Assembly: GCA_012931725.1 (NCBI GenBank)
Contig: CM022946.1
Span: forward strand, 50,149,477 to 50,213,476
Direction of reading: 5' to 3'
DNA length: 64,000 bases
Origin: Litsea cubeba
Taxonomy: Eukaryota; Streptophyta; Magnoliopsida; Laurales; Lauraceae
Shown: piece after piece, positions 45,667-55,558 of the stretch
How the letters are laid out: every line of letters starts with the position of its first letter
How positions within the stretch are numbered: position 1 is the first letter of the stretch
Translations under genes and position numbers: made by a program
The notes under the pieces: generated by a model
The model's database searches: none
Told to the model about the DNA's origin: nothing
What the model saw: the letters and a program-made list of their open reading frames with translations, nothing else

Positions 45667-46653
45667 TTATTCAACAGTGACCATGAAGAGAGCTTCGGTT
45701 GATTCATCATCGTCTGAAGTTTCAGACGTGCTGTCATCTTGTTGACATAGAAAGTTTTTAGCTTTGCCTCTTTTTCTGAAATTTCTCTTTCCTTTACTCT
45801 TTTCAGCATAAGAGTCATTATCATTGTCTTCTTTTAGCGGACACTTCGCAGCAAAGTGACCAACACCTCCACAATTGAAGCATTTAAAGGGTAGCTTCCC
45901 TTTGTACTTGCCATTGCTTCCTTTCTTCAACTTTCTAACAAATTGAGCCTCAAGCTCATCATCATCGGTATCAACATCATGACCAGCAGTCTCTTTTGCC
46001 TTTTTCTGAACTTTGAAGGCCGCTTCTTTATCAGATGAAGACGTCTTTCCTATGCGCATCTCATAGGCAGTTAGAGAACCATGTAATTCATCCATGGAAA
46101 ATGCATTCAGATCTTTGGCTTCTTCGATGGCTGAGACTTTTGAATCAAACCGGGGAAGAAGAGATCTTAGAACCTTTTTGACGATGACCGGCTCTTTAAT
46201 CTCCTCCCCTAGTCCACGAATGTCATTCGTGACTTCATTCACTCGTTGCATATACGAGTCAACATTCTCGCTTTCCTCCATGCGAAGAGACTCGAATTGA
46301 GAGCGATGAGTTTGCAATTTGGCTTCTTTAATCTTCTCATCACCTTCATGTATGCTTTGCAACTTGTCCCAAATTTCCTTGGCTGTTTTGCATGCAATTA
46401 CTTTGACAAGCTCGCTGTCTACAAGGCCACTAAAGAGTGCATTCTGCGCCTTGGAGTCGTTGTCTGCCAACTTCTTCGATGCAGTATCATTGGGTACGGT
46501 GGCAGCATTGTAACCGGCTCTGACAGCCTCCCAAACATCATAGCCAAGAGATTTGATGAAGGCTTGCATTCTAATCTTCCAAAAAGAGTAATTAGAACCA
46601 TCAAACAGAGGTGCTTTCATATTCCCTGTATTGACTGCCATGTGATTTGACAA
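45667..46653 (-). CDS. Gag N-terminal part of element C
   Basis: There are 328 residues starting MSNHMAVNTGNMKAPLFDG and SNYSFWKIRMQAFIKSLG, the typical copia gag start. The UBN2-type gag helix follows (KEIWDKLQSIHEGDEKIKEAKLQ, MQRVNEVTNDIRGLGEEI), then FKCFNCGGVGHFAAKC, the first zinc knuckle (about residue 258-272), and a basic/acidic tail. The TAA stop falls in an acidic Glu-rich stretch that continues in frame on the other side, so it is a nonsense lesion in a larger polyprotein. Confidence 0.95.
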   Translation of the reverse strand: MSNHMAVNTGNMKAPLFDGSNYSFWKIRMQAFIKSLGYDVWEAVRAGYNAATVPNDTASKKLADNDSKAQNALFSGLVDSELVKVIACKTAKEIWDKLQSIHEGDEKIKEAKLQTHRSQFESLRMEESENVDSYMQRVNEVTNDIRGLGEEIKEPVIVKKVLRSLLPRFDSKVSAIEEAKDLNAFSMDELHGSLTAYEMRIGKTSSSDKEAAFKVQKKAKETAGHDVDTDDDELEAQFVRKLKKGSNGKYKGKLPFKCFNCGGVGHFAAKCPLKEDNDNDSYAEKSKGKRNFRKRGKAKNFLCQQDDSTSETSDDDESTEALFMVTVE

Positions 46654-46692
46654 GAGATCACCCTTAGCGTATTAAACTGATCAAGGGAGCCT

Positions 46693-46705
46693 GGCTCTGA
46701 TACCA
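46693..46705 (-). promoter_or_regulatory. Primer-binding site of element C
   Basis: TGGTATCAGAGCC on the minus strand is complementary to initiator tRNA-Met, two bases from the LTR at 46708. Confidence 0.96.
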
Positions 46706-46707
46706 AT

Positions 46708-47828
46708 TGTTGGATATCGCGATCACTGAGAGGGGGGGGTGAATCAGTGATTTCTAAAAACAGGTCCAATTCAACAACAAAACAAGTCAAACCACACAAT
46801 GACACCAGATTTAACGTGGTTCACCAAAAGGCTACGTCCACGGATCAAAACCGTCCGAACAACGATCCGGTACAGGTCTGAATATATTTAGTCGCACCAA
46901 CGACAAAGAGCACCAACCCTTAGTTTCAGATAGCACCAACTATCTAGGAAGCACCGACTCCCCTTACAATTTATCTGCACCCACAGATAGGATCACCAAA
47001 CCCCAAACACCAAGCACCAACTTGATGTATAAACAGAATAGAAGATAAACTCTGTCTACAGCCCTTCCCCTCTACAATTCTCTCTCTCTCAATCCCTTAC
47101 AAATTGAAAATAAAACACAAACAGAGAGACACTTATCTTATGGACGAAACATCATCTTCAAGAACATATCCTCGTCCACACTTGCTGTAGAAAGATGCAG
47201 CACAACAGCACACAGCACCAGCACTCTTCTTCTCTCCAAAACTCTCTCTCTTTTCTCTTCTCTTCTTTCTCTCTCTGGTGTATCTTTAGAACGACCCATA
47301 CATGCCTTTATATAGGTTATAGTAACCCTTAATTGTATTCAAGACAGGCTACAATTCGTTTAGAAAGAGTCCCAAACAAATTAGATAAGAGTGCTGAATT
47401 TTCGTGCAAGACTTCTGTTTCTGTGCAACTCTGATCCCGTGCTCGGTCGACATCCTGGCTTGCTCAGTCGACATCATACACTGTCTGGAATCAGACAACT
47501 TTCGTGCTCGGTCGACATCCTGGGGTCCCGGTCGACCGAAGACACACTGTGTCACGAAAATAACTGAGAGGTGCCTGAATCTGTTTCTGCAGGTTTCTCT
47601 TTGCTCGGTCGACCGCATGGGGTGCCCGGTCGACCGCGTGCTCTGCTTCAGGAATTCTGAATTCCTGACTGTTTCAATTCTGATTCTTCTTTTCAGCTCT
47701 ATCAACACTAGCCTACTATCATCATGTTTGTGACAATGTGTTGACAATAATTCCAACTCAAATCAATACTTGAGATACTATCTTCTTCAATTCGTCAAAA
47801 GACTTTCAAGTCATCTCAAATTCCAACA
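46708..47828 (-). repeat. 5' LTR of element C (right copy)
   Basis: It is nearly identical to 40381-41505. Examples of differences are the G-run length, one GTCGAC core with a flanking change (CTCAGTCGAC), and ACACTGTGTCACG against ACACATTGTCACG. Confidence 0.95.
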
Positions 47829-48123
47829 AGCTGAGCTTGACGCTTGGATGCAAGCGGCACAGAGGCAAGCTTCTGTGGAGTCTACCGACAAGTGTAGACC
47901 ATCCAGTGAGGAGTCAAGTGGGAAACCTGACTCTGATAGTGGGGCAGGTTCCTCTACGAAGCGAGCCCGCAGAATTAAGAGGAAGAGGAGTCATCATCAT
48001 AGCAAGGGGCAACAGAGGACTCTCCTGACATAGAAGTTCCTCTTACTATCAATGAGGAGGTGCCAGGGAATGCTGACGAGCCTCCAGAAAAGAGAAGCCG
48101 AGAAGAAGAGACCGTCGGTGAAG

Positions 48124-48218
48124 GTATGATTCTTCCTCTTTCTCTTTCCATTTCTTTTCATGGGATTTTTCCATGTTCTAATTTGCTTTCTCCCCATGCT
48201 GCTCTTTTTTTTTTTTAG
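48124..48218 (+). other. Intron 1 of the antisense gene (phase 1, 95 bp)
   Basis: The exon ends GGTGAAG, the donor is GTATGA, the intron is T-rich, and the acceptor is TTTTTTTTTTTTAG. An alternative acceptor three bases on (TAGCAG) keeps the frame too. Confidence 0.75.
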
Positions 48219-48335
48219 CAGAGGATGAAGACTTGGTGACACTTGAGGTTCCTGCCGATGAGGCGGTGACGGATCCAGTTGCGGCACCAGAAGAAGAACC
48301 TAGGGATTCTGAAGTAGTTCCAGAATCTCCAATTG

Positions 48336-48404
48336 GTATAACTTCTTTTGCTTTCTTTTTTTTTTTTTGTCTGTGACTTGGTTTGCTAACATTTTTCTTG
48401 TCAG
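48336..48404 (+). other. Intron 2 of the antisense gene (phase 1, 69 bp)
   Basis: Donor ATTG|GTATAA, a poly-T tract, a branch-site-like TTTGCTAAC (48382-48390) and acceptor TTCTTGTCAG fit a standard short plant intron. Confidence 0.82.
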
Positions 48405-48515
48405 CTGACTTGCCACAGGATTCCGATGACTTTGAACTATCGATGGATGCAAATGTTGATGATGCTTCCGATGAGTTAATGGAGGAAGAGAGTGTTCCAC
48501 CAGTCATCGAAGAAG

Positions 48516-48590
48516 GTATTTTGTAGTAATAACCCTGATAATGATTTTCAAACAGGATCATATTCATACCTTTTTGTGTTTCTTTGGCAG
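48516..48590 (+). other. Intron 3 of the antisense gene (phase 1, 75 bp)
   Basis: Donor GAAGAAG|GTATTT, in-frame stops inside (TAGTAATAA near 48523), and acceptor TGTTTCTTTGGCAG. Without splicing, the frame would stop here. Confidence 0.8.
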
Positions 48591-49554
48591 GTTTTGAAGT
48601 GATAGAGGAGAGTCCGTCACTTCTTTCAGAACTAGAGCAAGAGATGCCAGAGGTTGATCCGGAGGTAGAGACTCCTGCAACCTATTCTGACACGGTGGAG
48701 GAGGTACCTCGTGCTGAGATTTCTTCCCCAGCAGCTCCGACTAGAAAGAGTTCTTTTGTTCCTCTTCCAACGGGGCATGACATGAGCAGCCGACCGACGG
48801 AGCGGGGCGAATCTTCAGCTGGGCCATCTTTTTTTTTACGAAGAAGGTAGTGGTGCGGGTTCTGAGCTCTTGGATTGAGACTCTCCTTGTTGGACACTTG
48901 GATGCCGGATTTGGCATGATCCAGCATGTGCAGGAGATTCTCGATGCTGACGAAGAGGCTGGTCTGGATGTCACAGGTGCCAGGGCGATCGTTGATAGGA
49001 TCATTGCACTGGGTGACAAGTGGTTTGAGACTATTGTCTTTGCTGACGACCAGTTCTTCAAGGAGATGTTCCTGGACCCTGCTGATAAGGCTAAGTTTGA
49101 CTTAAATGAGGCTACACAAAGCAGGAAACAGCTAGTCTGAGAGAAGAACTTAGAAGAGGTAGCCATCATTGGGCTGACACATGACCTTAACATCCTTGAT
49201 AGGGAGGTCATGAGGCCAGGAAACATCTTGAGCATTTGAAGGCATAAGTCGCTGCCAAGTGGGCTGCTATAACAGAGGCTCGCGATAGGGAGAGTTCTTT
49301 GATTTGCCGAGTTGCAGATGCTGATCGAGTTCTTGAAAGGAAGTTTCAAGAGGACAAACAATGGCAAACTGCTCGGGATAAGCTTCCCGGTGTGAAAGAA
49401 GGGTTGCAGCCTTCTCCAGCATCTCATGGCAAGTTCCTGAAGAAACGTGCCTTCGAAACTCTGTCGGCTGAGGCCAAAAGTTTGCTCGAGGAGCTGAAAT
49501 TTTGGCTGGAAACCATTTTTGGTTGAGCACCTGATTTTTATAACAGAAACTATC

Positions 49555-49860
49555 CTTTTTTTTTTTGGTACCACATGTGTTTTTTGGTACTCTTTTTTTT
49601 TTGTAGTGCTTGTGAACACTCTTTTTTTTTTTTTTGGTACCACATGTATTTTTTTTGTACTCTTTTTTTTGTTTTCCTTACGCTCACTTAAATTGTTTTG
49701 TGATGAAAGTAATTGCTAAATGTGATGCTTTTTTTTTAGTTTTCCCTATACTCACTTAAATCTTTTTGTGATGAAAGCAATTGCTAAATGATATGCTTTT
49801 TTTTTTGTTTTCCCTACGCTCACTTAAATCTTTTTGTGATGAAAGCAATTGCTAAATGGG
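49555..49860. repeat. Two short tandem arrays downstream of the antisense gene
   Basis: First, two copies of TTTTGGTACCACATGT(G/A)TTTTTTTGGTACTC occur at about 49560-49665. Then three copies of a 60-bp unit, TTTTCC(T/C)TACGCTCACTTAAATC, GTGATGAAAGCAATTGCTAAAT, occur at 49670-49858. Long T-runs separate the units. Confidence 0.8.
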
Positions 49861-49959
49861 ATTTGATCAAAATTTTTGTCATTTTGTGAAAATCTTTTGT
49901 CAAATGATTGTTTTGGTATGGGAGCCATATTTTTATTTTATTTTATTTTTTTGTGGCAT

Positions 49960-50916
49960 GGAAGCAGTTTTTGGCATGAGAGCCAGTTTTGTGGCATTGA
50001 TAGCCGAGTTTGTGGCATTAATAGCCTGGTTTTTTTTAAGCCAAGTTTTTGGTTTGTGGCATTGATAGCCGGTTTTGTTTTGTGGCATTTATAGCCTGTT
50101 TTGGTGGTATCTATAGCCGGTTTTGGTGGCATTTATGGCCGGTTTGGTTTTCAAAAATGCAAGTATCGACTAATCGCCTCCCTGCTGAATGGTCTTGCAA
50201 GTATCGATGGAATGTCGCATCCTTGCTCATTCGGTTGTGAGTATCGATGGAATGCCGCATCCTCACGGATTTGGGTGCAAGTATCGATGGAATGTCGCAT
50301 CCTTGCTCTTCAAAATTTTTGGCTTTGCGGGTACTGACTTGATGTTGTTTCCCCACGATTTTTGAAATTTGCGGTTTTCTCGAACCTTTGGGTTGTGGAT
50401 ATCAACTGCAATGTTGCATCCCCACTATTTCTTGGTTTTTTCGAACCTTTGAAATTTGGGTTGTGGATATCAACTGAAATGTTGCGTCTCCACGTTTTTT
50501 TAGGTTTTGGATTTTGCAAGTATCGACGAAATGTCGCTTCCCTGCGATTTTGGAAGTGTCGAACATGGTTCGCATGCTTCTGATTTGTGCGAGTATCAAC
50601 TAAGCGTCGCTTCCCCGCTTTTTTTTTAAAAACCATTTTTTGTTTGTTTAAAGACACGAGGGTCATAAGTTTTGACCTAAAACCATTTAGGCGGTAAAAG
50701 GTAGGGTGGACTTGGGTGGAAATCCCTGAATCCAAATTTTATTTCAAACCATGAATTTTGGGTTCAATGGTTGAAAATTTTGGTCAAGTTAGGGAGAGGC
50801 TCCTAAACTTGAATTTTTGAACAATGAAACGATGAAAGTAAGCATTATTTGAATTTCTAGAAATTTCAACATTTGATATGAAAATTCTAAAAAGAACGGG
50901 TTTAGCGAGTGTGTAC
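49960..50916. repeat. Minisatellite arrays in the 3' untranslated region of D
   Basis: At 49960-50150 about seven copies of TTTGTGGCATT(G/T)ATAGCCGG repeat with a period near 25 bp; the same core occurs in the D LTRs. At 50155-50620 about eight copies of GCAAGTATCGA(C/T)...AATGTCGCATCC(C/T)TGC repeat with a period near 55-60 bp. The rest to 50916 is unremarkable AT-rich sequence before the integrase stop. Confidence 0.8.
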
Positions 50917-51533
50917 CTAGAAACCGGTTTTGGCCATACAGGCATTGCTCTTACCCACTTGGGTAAGTCTTAAAGGGTAGTACCGCTTTAAGAACTTGCC
51001 GTTGATGGGTAGCATACATCTGTCACCTTCCATGTTTAGGAGTGCATATGCGCCGTTGGAGAAAACCTTGTCAATGACATAGGGTCCCTCCCATTTTGGC
51101 TCAAATTTGCTTCTGGATTTGTGAGCGAAGACCATTGGTCTTTTTACCACAAGAACCAAGTCACCCTTTTTGTAGGCTCGTTGCCTGACCTTTTTGTCGA
51201 AAGATCCTACCATGCGTGCTTGGTAAAGTTCAATGCTTTGTCGAGCTTCGAACCGTCTCTCATCGAGATTGTCCAGCTCATGGAGTCGCAATTTGAAATT
51301 GATTTCTTGAGTCATGTCATTTTGCAAGGATATTCTCAAGGAAGGAATTTGTACTTCCAATGGTACGACAGCTTCGCATCCATAGACCAAGGAGAATGGT
51401 GTGCTATGGGTTGGTCCTCGAACGGTGGTTCGATAGGCCCACAAAGCTTCAGACATTTTGTCACTCCAGTCTCTTTTATGACTAGAGACCATCTTCTTGA
51501 GGATTTTGCAGAGTGTCTTGTTGAAAGCTTCTG
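50917..51533 (-). pseudogene. Integrase C-terminal part of element D
   Basis: The frame from 51492 reads MVSSHKRDWSDKMSEALWAYRTT, TPFSLVYGCEAVVPLEVQIPSLR, ELDNLDERRFEARQSIELYQ and a KVRQRAYKKGDLVLVVKRP barrel segment, then FEPKWEGPYVIDKVFSNGAYALLN. This is the normal end of a Tat-type integrase, without a chromodomain. The third catalytic residue (E, in GLAEAFNKTL) lies just upstream near 51530, in a different frame from the core. Confidence 0.9.
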
Positions 51534-52036
51534 CTAATCCGTTGCTGCCTGATTGTATGGAGTCGAATGACAGCTTTGGGTTTTGTATTTGTCGCAGAAC
51601 CTGTAGAATCGATGATCCTGGAATTGTGGTCCGTTATCATGGATGAATCTTTTGGGTATGCCAAAACGACAAATGATGTTGGTGCGCAGGAACTGAAGGA
51701 CTGATGAGGTCTTCATTTTGTTAAGCGCAAATGCTTCTGACCACTTAGAGAAATAATCCGTAGCGGCGAAGATGAAGCGATGACCTTTGCTTGAAAGGGG
51801 AGAAATAGGACCTATGATGTCCATACCCCAGGCTTCGAAAGGCCATGAAATCGCTGTAGGATGCAGCCATTCTGGAGGCATGTGAACATAATCTCCGTGA
51901 ACTCGGCATTGTTGGCAGCGCTTAGCAAATTGCATTACGTCAGCTACCATGGTAGGCCAGTAATAACCTAACCTTTTTATCTGATCATAGAGCTTGGGAC
52001 CAGCCTGATGAGCTCCACAAAGACCAGCTGACCTAC
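51534..52036 (-). pseudogene. Integrase zinc-binding and catalytic core of element D
   Basis: It reads KRCQQCRVHGDYVHMPPEWLHP, the CxxC half of the zinc site, then WGMDIIGPISP (first Asp), FIFAATDYFSKWSEA, and IPKRFIHDNGPQFQ (second Asp). The zinc-site His side lies upstream in 51950-52036 (AGPKLYDQIKRLGYYWPTM). A frameshift at about 51534 separates it from the C-terminal part. Integrase inserts element DNA with 5-bp target duplications, as seen elsewhere in this window. Confidence 0.9.
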
Positions 52037-52800
52037 TTAGAGTGTTTCTTCAGCCTCTTGTTGTGATAAGCAGTATAGAAGTATTCCGTTGAAGGATTTC
52101 CTGTAAAGGATTTTTGAAGGAATATCCAAATGAAAGCTTGGGGTTCGCCTTTGGATGCTTACCCGTTCTTTTGAATCTTCAGGTAGGATTCCGAACATAG
52201 TGCAATCAATGAACGGATCCCTCCAGTCGCCGATTGAAGGTTGAAGGATAGAGATCCGACTTCCCACCACTTGGTGGCATTCAGCAACTGCTTGGTGTGT
52301 GTTAAAAGGAGGAAGGATTCTTCTCTCACACACTGTGATTTGCATGTTTTCCCCTTCTTGGATTGCCATAGATGCGGCAAGTCCAGCCAGAGCATCTGCA
52401 CGTATGTTTTCACCTCTACGATTGTGGGTGATGTGACAGATGTCAAACTTTTGCAAAGTGATTGTGCCTTGTTATAGTAAGGCGGCAAATCGGGCTTCCT
52501 GACTTCAAACTTCTTATTCATCTGGTTGATGATCAGTTGAGAGTCTCCAAAGATTTCCAGCATGGTGATACCGAATTCGATGGCGAGTTCCAATCTTAGG
52601 ATCAGAGCTTGATATTCAGCTGCATTGTTTGTGCATGGTTCTAGTATCGAGAAAGCGTGTGGAATCATGTATTTGTCGGGGTTAACAAAGAGGATGCCAA
52701 CTCCCTAGATCAGCTGTCTTTTTTCATTTGTCCTGGTTGCACCGTCAAAGTACATGTCCCAGTAAGCATTTTGTGAGAAAGTCTCCACATTGTAGACTGG
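52037..52800 (-). pseudogene. Archaeal-type RNase H (aRH) of element D
   Basis: This is the second RNase H that marks Tat-lineage elements. WDMYFDGATRTNEK (first Asp, near 52760) is followed by a TAG near 52706, then EPCTNNAAEYQALILRLELA (Glu), LEIFGDSQLIINQMN (Asp), and in another frame ICHITHNRRGENIRADALAGLAASM (last Asp). A shift occurs between 52440 and 52480. The active-site residues are present but split over frames. It follows the ordinary RNase H and precedes integrase. Confidence 0.88.
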
Positions 52801-52872
52801 TTCGTCTGGGAGATCATCTCTGAGTGGAGAATCTTTAGGCAATGGATGCTTTGTGAGAAAGACCGCTAGAGC

Positions 52873-53439
52873 TTACCCTTTGATTGCCTTTTGTGGTACA
52901 TACCTAATATCAAATTGTGACAGAAGGATGGACCATTTTGCCAGTCGGGCATTGAGAGAACCTGCTTTTGTGACAAGGACCTTCAAGAGGTTGATCCTCG
53001 AGACCAGGTAGGCTGTGTTGGAAAGCAAGTAGTGACGCAGCTTTTGTATGGCAAACATCACTGTAAGGCATTCCTTTTCAATTGGAGAGTAGCGATGCTC
53101 TGCACCTACTAGCATGCGGCTGAGGTAGTATAGAGCAGCTTCTTTTCTTTCATCATTTTCTTGTGCAAGCAGAGCACCCAGAGAGTGATCAAGGGCTCTT
53201 GTGTACAAGATGAATGGTTTTCCAGTGGTAGGAGCAGCTAACACTGGAGGTTTGGTCAGGTATGACTTGATATCTTGGAATGCAGCTTCACAGTCAGCAT
53301 CCCAGACAAAGTTTACACCTTTTTTCATCAACCGGGAGAATGGACGGCATTTCCCCGAAAGACTGGAGATGAACCGTCTGATGTAGGCCAATCTCCCTTG
53401 AAGCCCTTTAAGTTCTCTTAAGGTTCTTAGAGAAGGCAT
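52873..53439 (-). pseudogene. RNase H of element D
   Basis: It reads LKGLQGRLAYIRRFISSLSG (the RT connection), VWDADCEAAFQDIKSYLTKPPVLAAP, LYTRALDHSLGALLAQ, EAALYYLSRMLVGAEHRYSPIEKECLTVMFAIQKLRHYL and AKWSILLSQFDIRYVPQKAIKG. The frame is open for 188 residues. It is separated from the RT to its right by a stop near 53440. Confidence 0.9.
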
Positions 53440-53441
53440 TT

Positions 53442-54286
53442 CTAGAATGGCTTTGACTTTATGGGGTCAAGCTCTATTCCAGCTTTCCGAACTAAGAATC
53501 CGAGGAACTTACCCGACGAGACGCTGAAAAAGCATTTCAGAGGATTCATTCGCAGTTTGTGTTTGCGAAGCCTGAGGAAGACTTCTCGAAGGTCTTCGAG
53601 ATGATCTTCTTTTCTTTTACTTTTGACGGCGAGATCATCAACGTAACATTCGACCGTCTTGTGCTGTATATCTTGGAATATCTTTATCATAGCCCTCTGA
53701 TATGTTGCACCAGCATTTTTCAGACCAAATGGCATGACAATGTAGCAATACACGCCAAATGGGGTCATTCGATTGTATGTTTTTCATCTTCAGGATGCAT
53801 CTTGATCTGATTGTAGCCAGAGAAACCATCCATGAATGTCATTCGCTCGAATCCACAGGTATTATCAATCATTACCTCTGGTATGGGGAGCGGAAATTCA
53901 TCTTTAGGGCATGCGCCATTCAGGTCTCTATAGTCAATACAGACCCTGATCTGCCCGTTTTTCTTTGTCACGGGAACAATGTTGGCCAACCATTCAGGAT
54001 GTTGTTCCTCGCGGATGAAGCCAACACTTTTGAGTTTTTGAACTTCTTGTTCAATTTTATCCATCACATCTGGACGGAATCTTCTTTGGCACTGCTTGAC
54101 AGGCTTGATGTCTTCTTGAAGATTGAGTTTGTGGACTGCTATTTTGGGGTCTAAGCCAGGTATTTTAGTGTAGGACCATGCAAAGCAATCAACGAACTCA
54201 CGAAGAAAGGCGATATACTCGGGTAACCCATCATCCTTTATATTCTTGCTTATGAATACACGGCGTGGGTTATCTGGTGTTCCCAA
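53442..54286 (-). pseudogene. Reverse transcriptase of element D
   Basis: It is in two frames. From 54286: FLREFVDCFAWSYTKIPGLDP, PVKQCQRRFRPDVMDKIEQEV, EWLANIVPVTKKNGQIRVCIDYRDLN, FMDGFSGYNQIKM. Then from 53768: GVYCYIVMPFGLKNAGATYQRAM, CYVDDLAVKSK (catalytic YVDD), KCFFSVSSGKFLGFLVRKAGIEL. A shift near 53766 joins them. This is a typical Tat RT. Confidence 0.92.
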
Positions 54287-54295
54287 GTCTATCTT

Positions 54296-55423
54296 TTAAA
54301 CAGGATCTTCTGTTCGAAGGTTCGAAGGTGGTTTCTCCACCATATTTTTGGAGGCTTCCAGCTCTACGAAACCTTCTGGGGTTTCAAGGGTATTTCCAGA
54401 CCAAGGTTTTGATCCTTTCCACGGGTCTTCTTGATCGGCAATTTTCCCAAGGCTTGCTATGAGATGATTCCAATCGCCTGTTGAAACCGTGTCGAAGTAA
54501 GGTACTTCTTTTGGAGACGAGGGTTCTTCTGGGTCAGAAGACCACATGTCTGTGCCACCAGACAATTCCTCTTCATTGTCAGAGAAATCGTACCAATTGG
54601 ATGAGCTTCCTGGATCTTTGACAGGTGACTCATCGAAGAGATATCCAGGGAGATCGATGTCTTCATGGACTTGAGATGTTGAGGCTTGGTCAGTAAATTG
54701 ACTTTTAAGCCTTTGTGTCAACTGTCTCAGGGGAGTGTCGGGATCATACCCTAGCCCGTGTGAAGACTTTTCTACATGGCCATAGAGTCTCCAATCTTCC
54801 AGCTGGTCTTTTGTCAAGACGGGCCCCAATGGTGTGAGAATACCGCGTCCTTCTCCCAAATCGACTGGGTTTTGAGCGTCATAGCCTATTTTCTTCATAA
54901 TAGCTTGTGCCACAGGACTATATAAGGACAGTTAAGGCATACCTTCGTTTTGAAAAGGTTCAAGCATGGAGTTTGATGAAGAAGCATCTGATCTATGGAA
55001 GAAGATTGGCTTTTCCTTTGCTGAAGTTGTTGGAACAACGAAGGAAGCTGACGTAGGATCTTCTATGTCAAAAGTTGTCTCCATTGGAGTAAGAGCAGGC
55101 TGAACTTGCTGAGTGTCAGCTTGGCTTGATGATGTGTCGTCTTCTGGCTCTGAATCCGAATCCGTGTCTAGCATGATAGACACGAAAGAGACAACAAATT
55201 TGCCCCCAGACTTTTGCTTTGCTTTCTTCACTTTAGTCGTGATGACAAAAGGCTTCAAAGGTTTGAGGGAGATGATGAAGGGAGTTTGAATGCTCTCTTC
55301 GAATTTACCGGATGGTTTGTTTTCTTCCGGTGATTGTTGAGGAGCCTTGCCTTTATCTTTCTGGAGATTTTCGACAAAGGGTGATGTGTGCTTCTCCTCT
55401 TCTTCTTTCTCACCTTCATACAT
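54296..55423 (-). pseudogene. Linker between protease and RT of element D
   Basis: Two acidic, Ser/Pro-rich frames (54296-54913 and 54932-55423) are separated by stops. The first begins MAQAIMKKIGYDAQNPVDLGEG, which resembles the start of a glycine-patch-like segment; that is uncertain. No other domain is recognised. The length (about 370 residues) is large for this position, in keeping with the size of D. Confidence 0.6.
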
Positions 55424-55558
55424 CTGTGAGTCTGCAAAGTGGACTTATTTACCTTTGAAGGGTTTGCTGTCCGCAAAGACTCGATGTATCATGCCGTCGT
55501 CTCTAACAAATTTGATGCATTGATGTAGAGTTGAAGGGACAACACCATTCGTGTGGAT

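Larger units (their letters stand above)
40381..47828 (-). mobile_element. Element C: SIRE-like Ty1/copia retrotransposon, nearly intact
   Basis: It has LTRs of 1125 bp (40381-41505) and 1121 bp (46708-47828), with ends TGTTGG...CCAACA, flanked by AGCTG on both sides (40376-40380 and 47829-47833). Gag and pol lie on the minus strand in one frame interrupted by two stops. The domain order is gag, zinc knuckles, protease, integrase, RT, RNase H, as in copia. It inserted into the extra gene of D; removing it with one target copy restores the reading frame there. The very similar LTRs make it one of the youngest insertions here. SIRE affinity is judged from the extra zinc knuckles and LTR style. 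Confidence 0.95.
47834..49526 (+). pseudogene. Extra antisense gene of element D, 3' part with three introns
   Basis: After C, the frame joins exactly (…KEA then ELDAWMQAAQRQ). A Ser/Glu-rich stretch with a basic KRARRIKRKR, which could be a nuclear signal, is followed by a frameshift near 47976 and a TAG at 48000. The exons 47834-48123, 48219-48335, 48405-48515 and 48591-on are strongly acidic and stay open across three phase-1 introns. After a slip in the T-run at about 48830-48838 comes SSWIETLLVGHLDAGFGMIQ, then a TGA at 49138 and a helical C-terminal part (ADRVLERKFQEDKQW ... AKSLLEELKFWLETIFG). It is a pseudogene now. Function is unknown. Confidence 0.75.

Noticed and set aside
48178..48567. 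Minus-strand Ser/Lys-rich frame of 129 residues
   Set aside because: It is antisense to the acidic exons and introns of the plus-strand gene; splice signals and phase favour the plus strand.
48741..49643. 300-residue minus-strand frame beside the antisense gene
   Set aside because: It is the complement of the helical C-terminal region; it has no domain and uses poly-T/poly-A as coding sequence.
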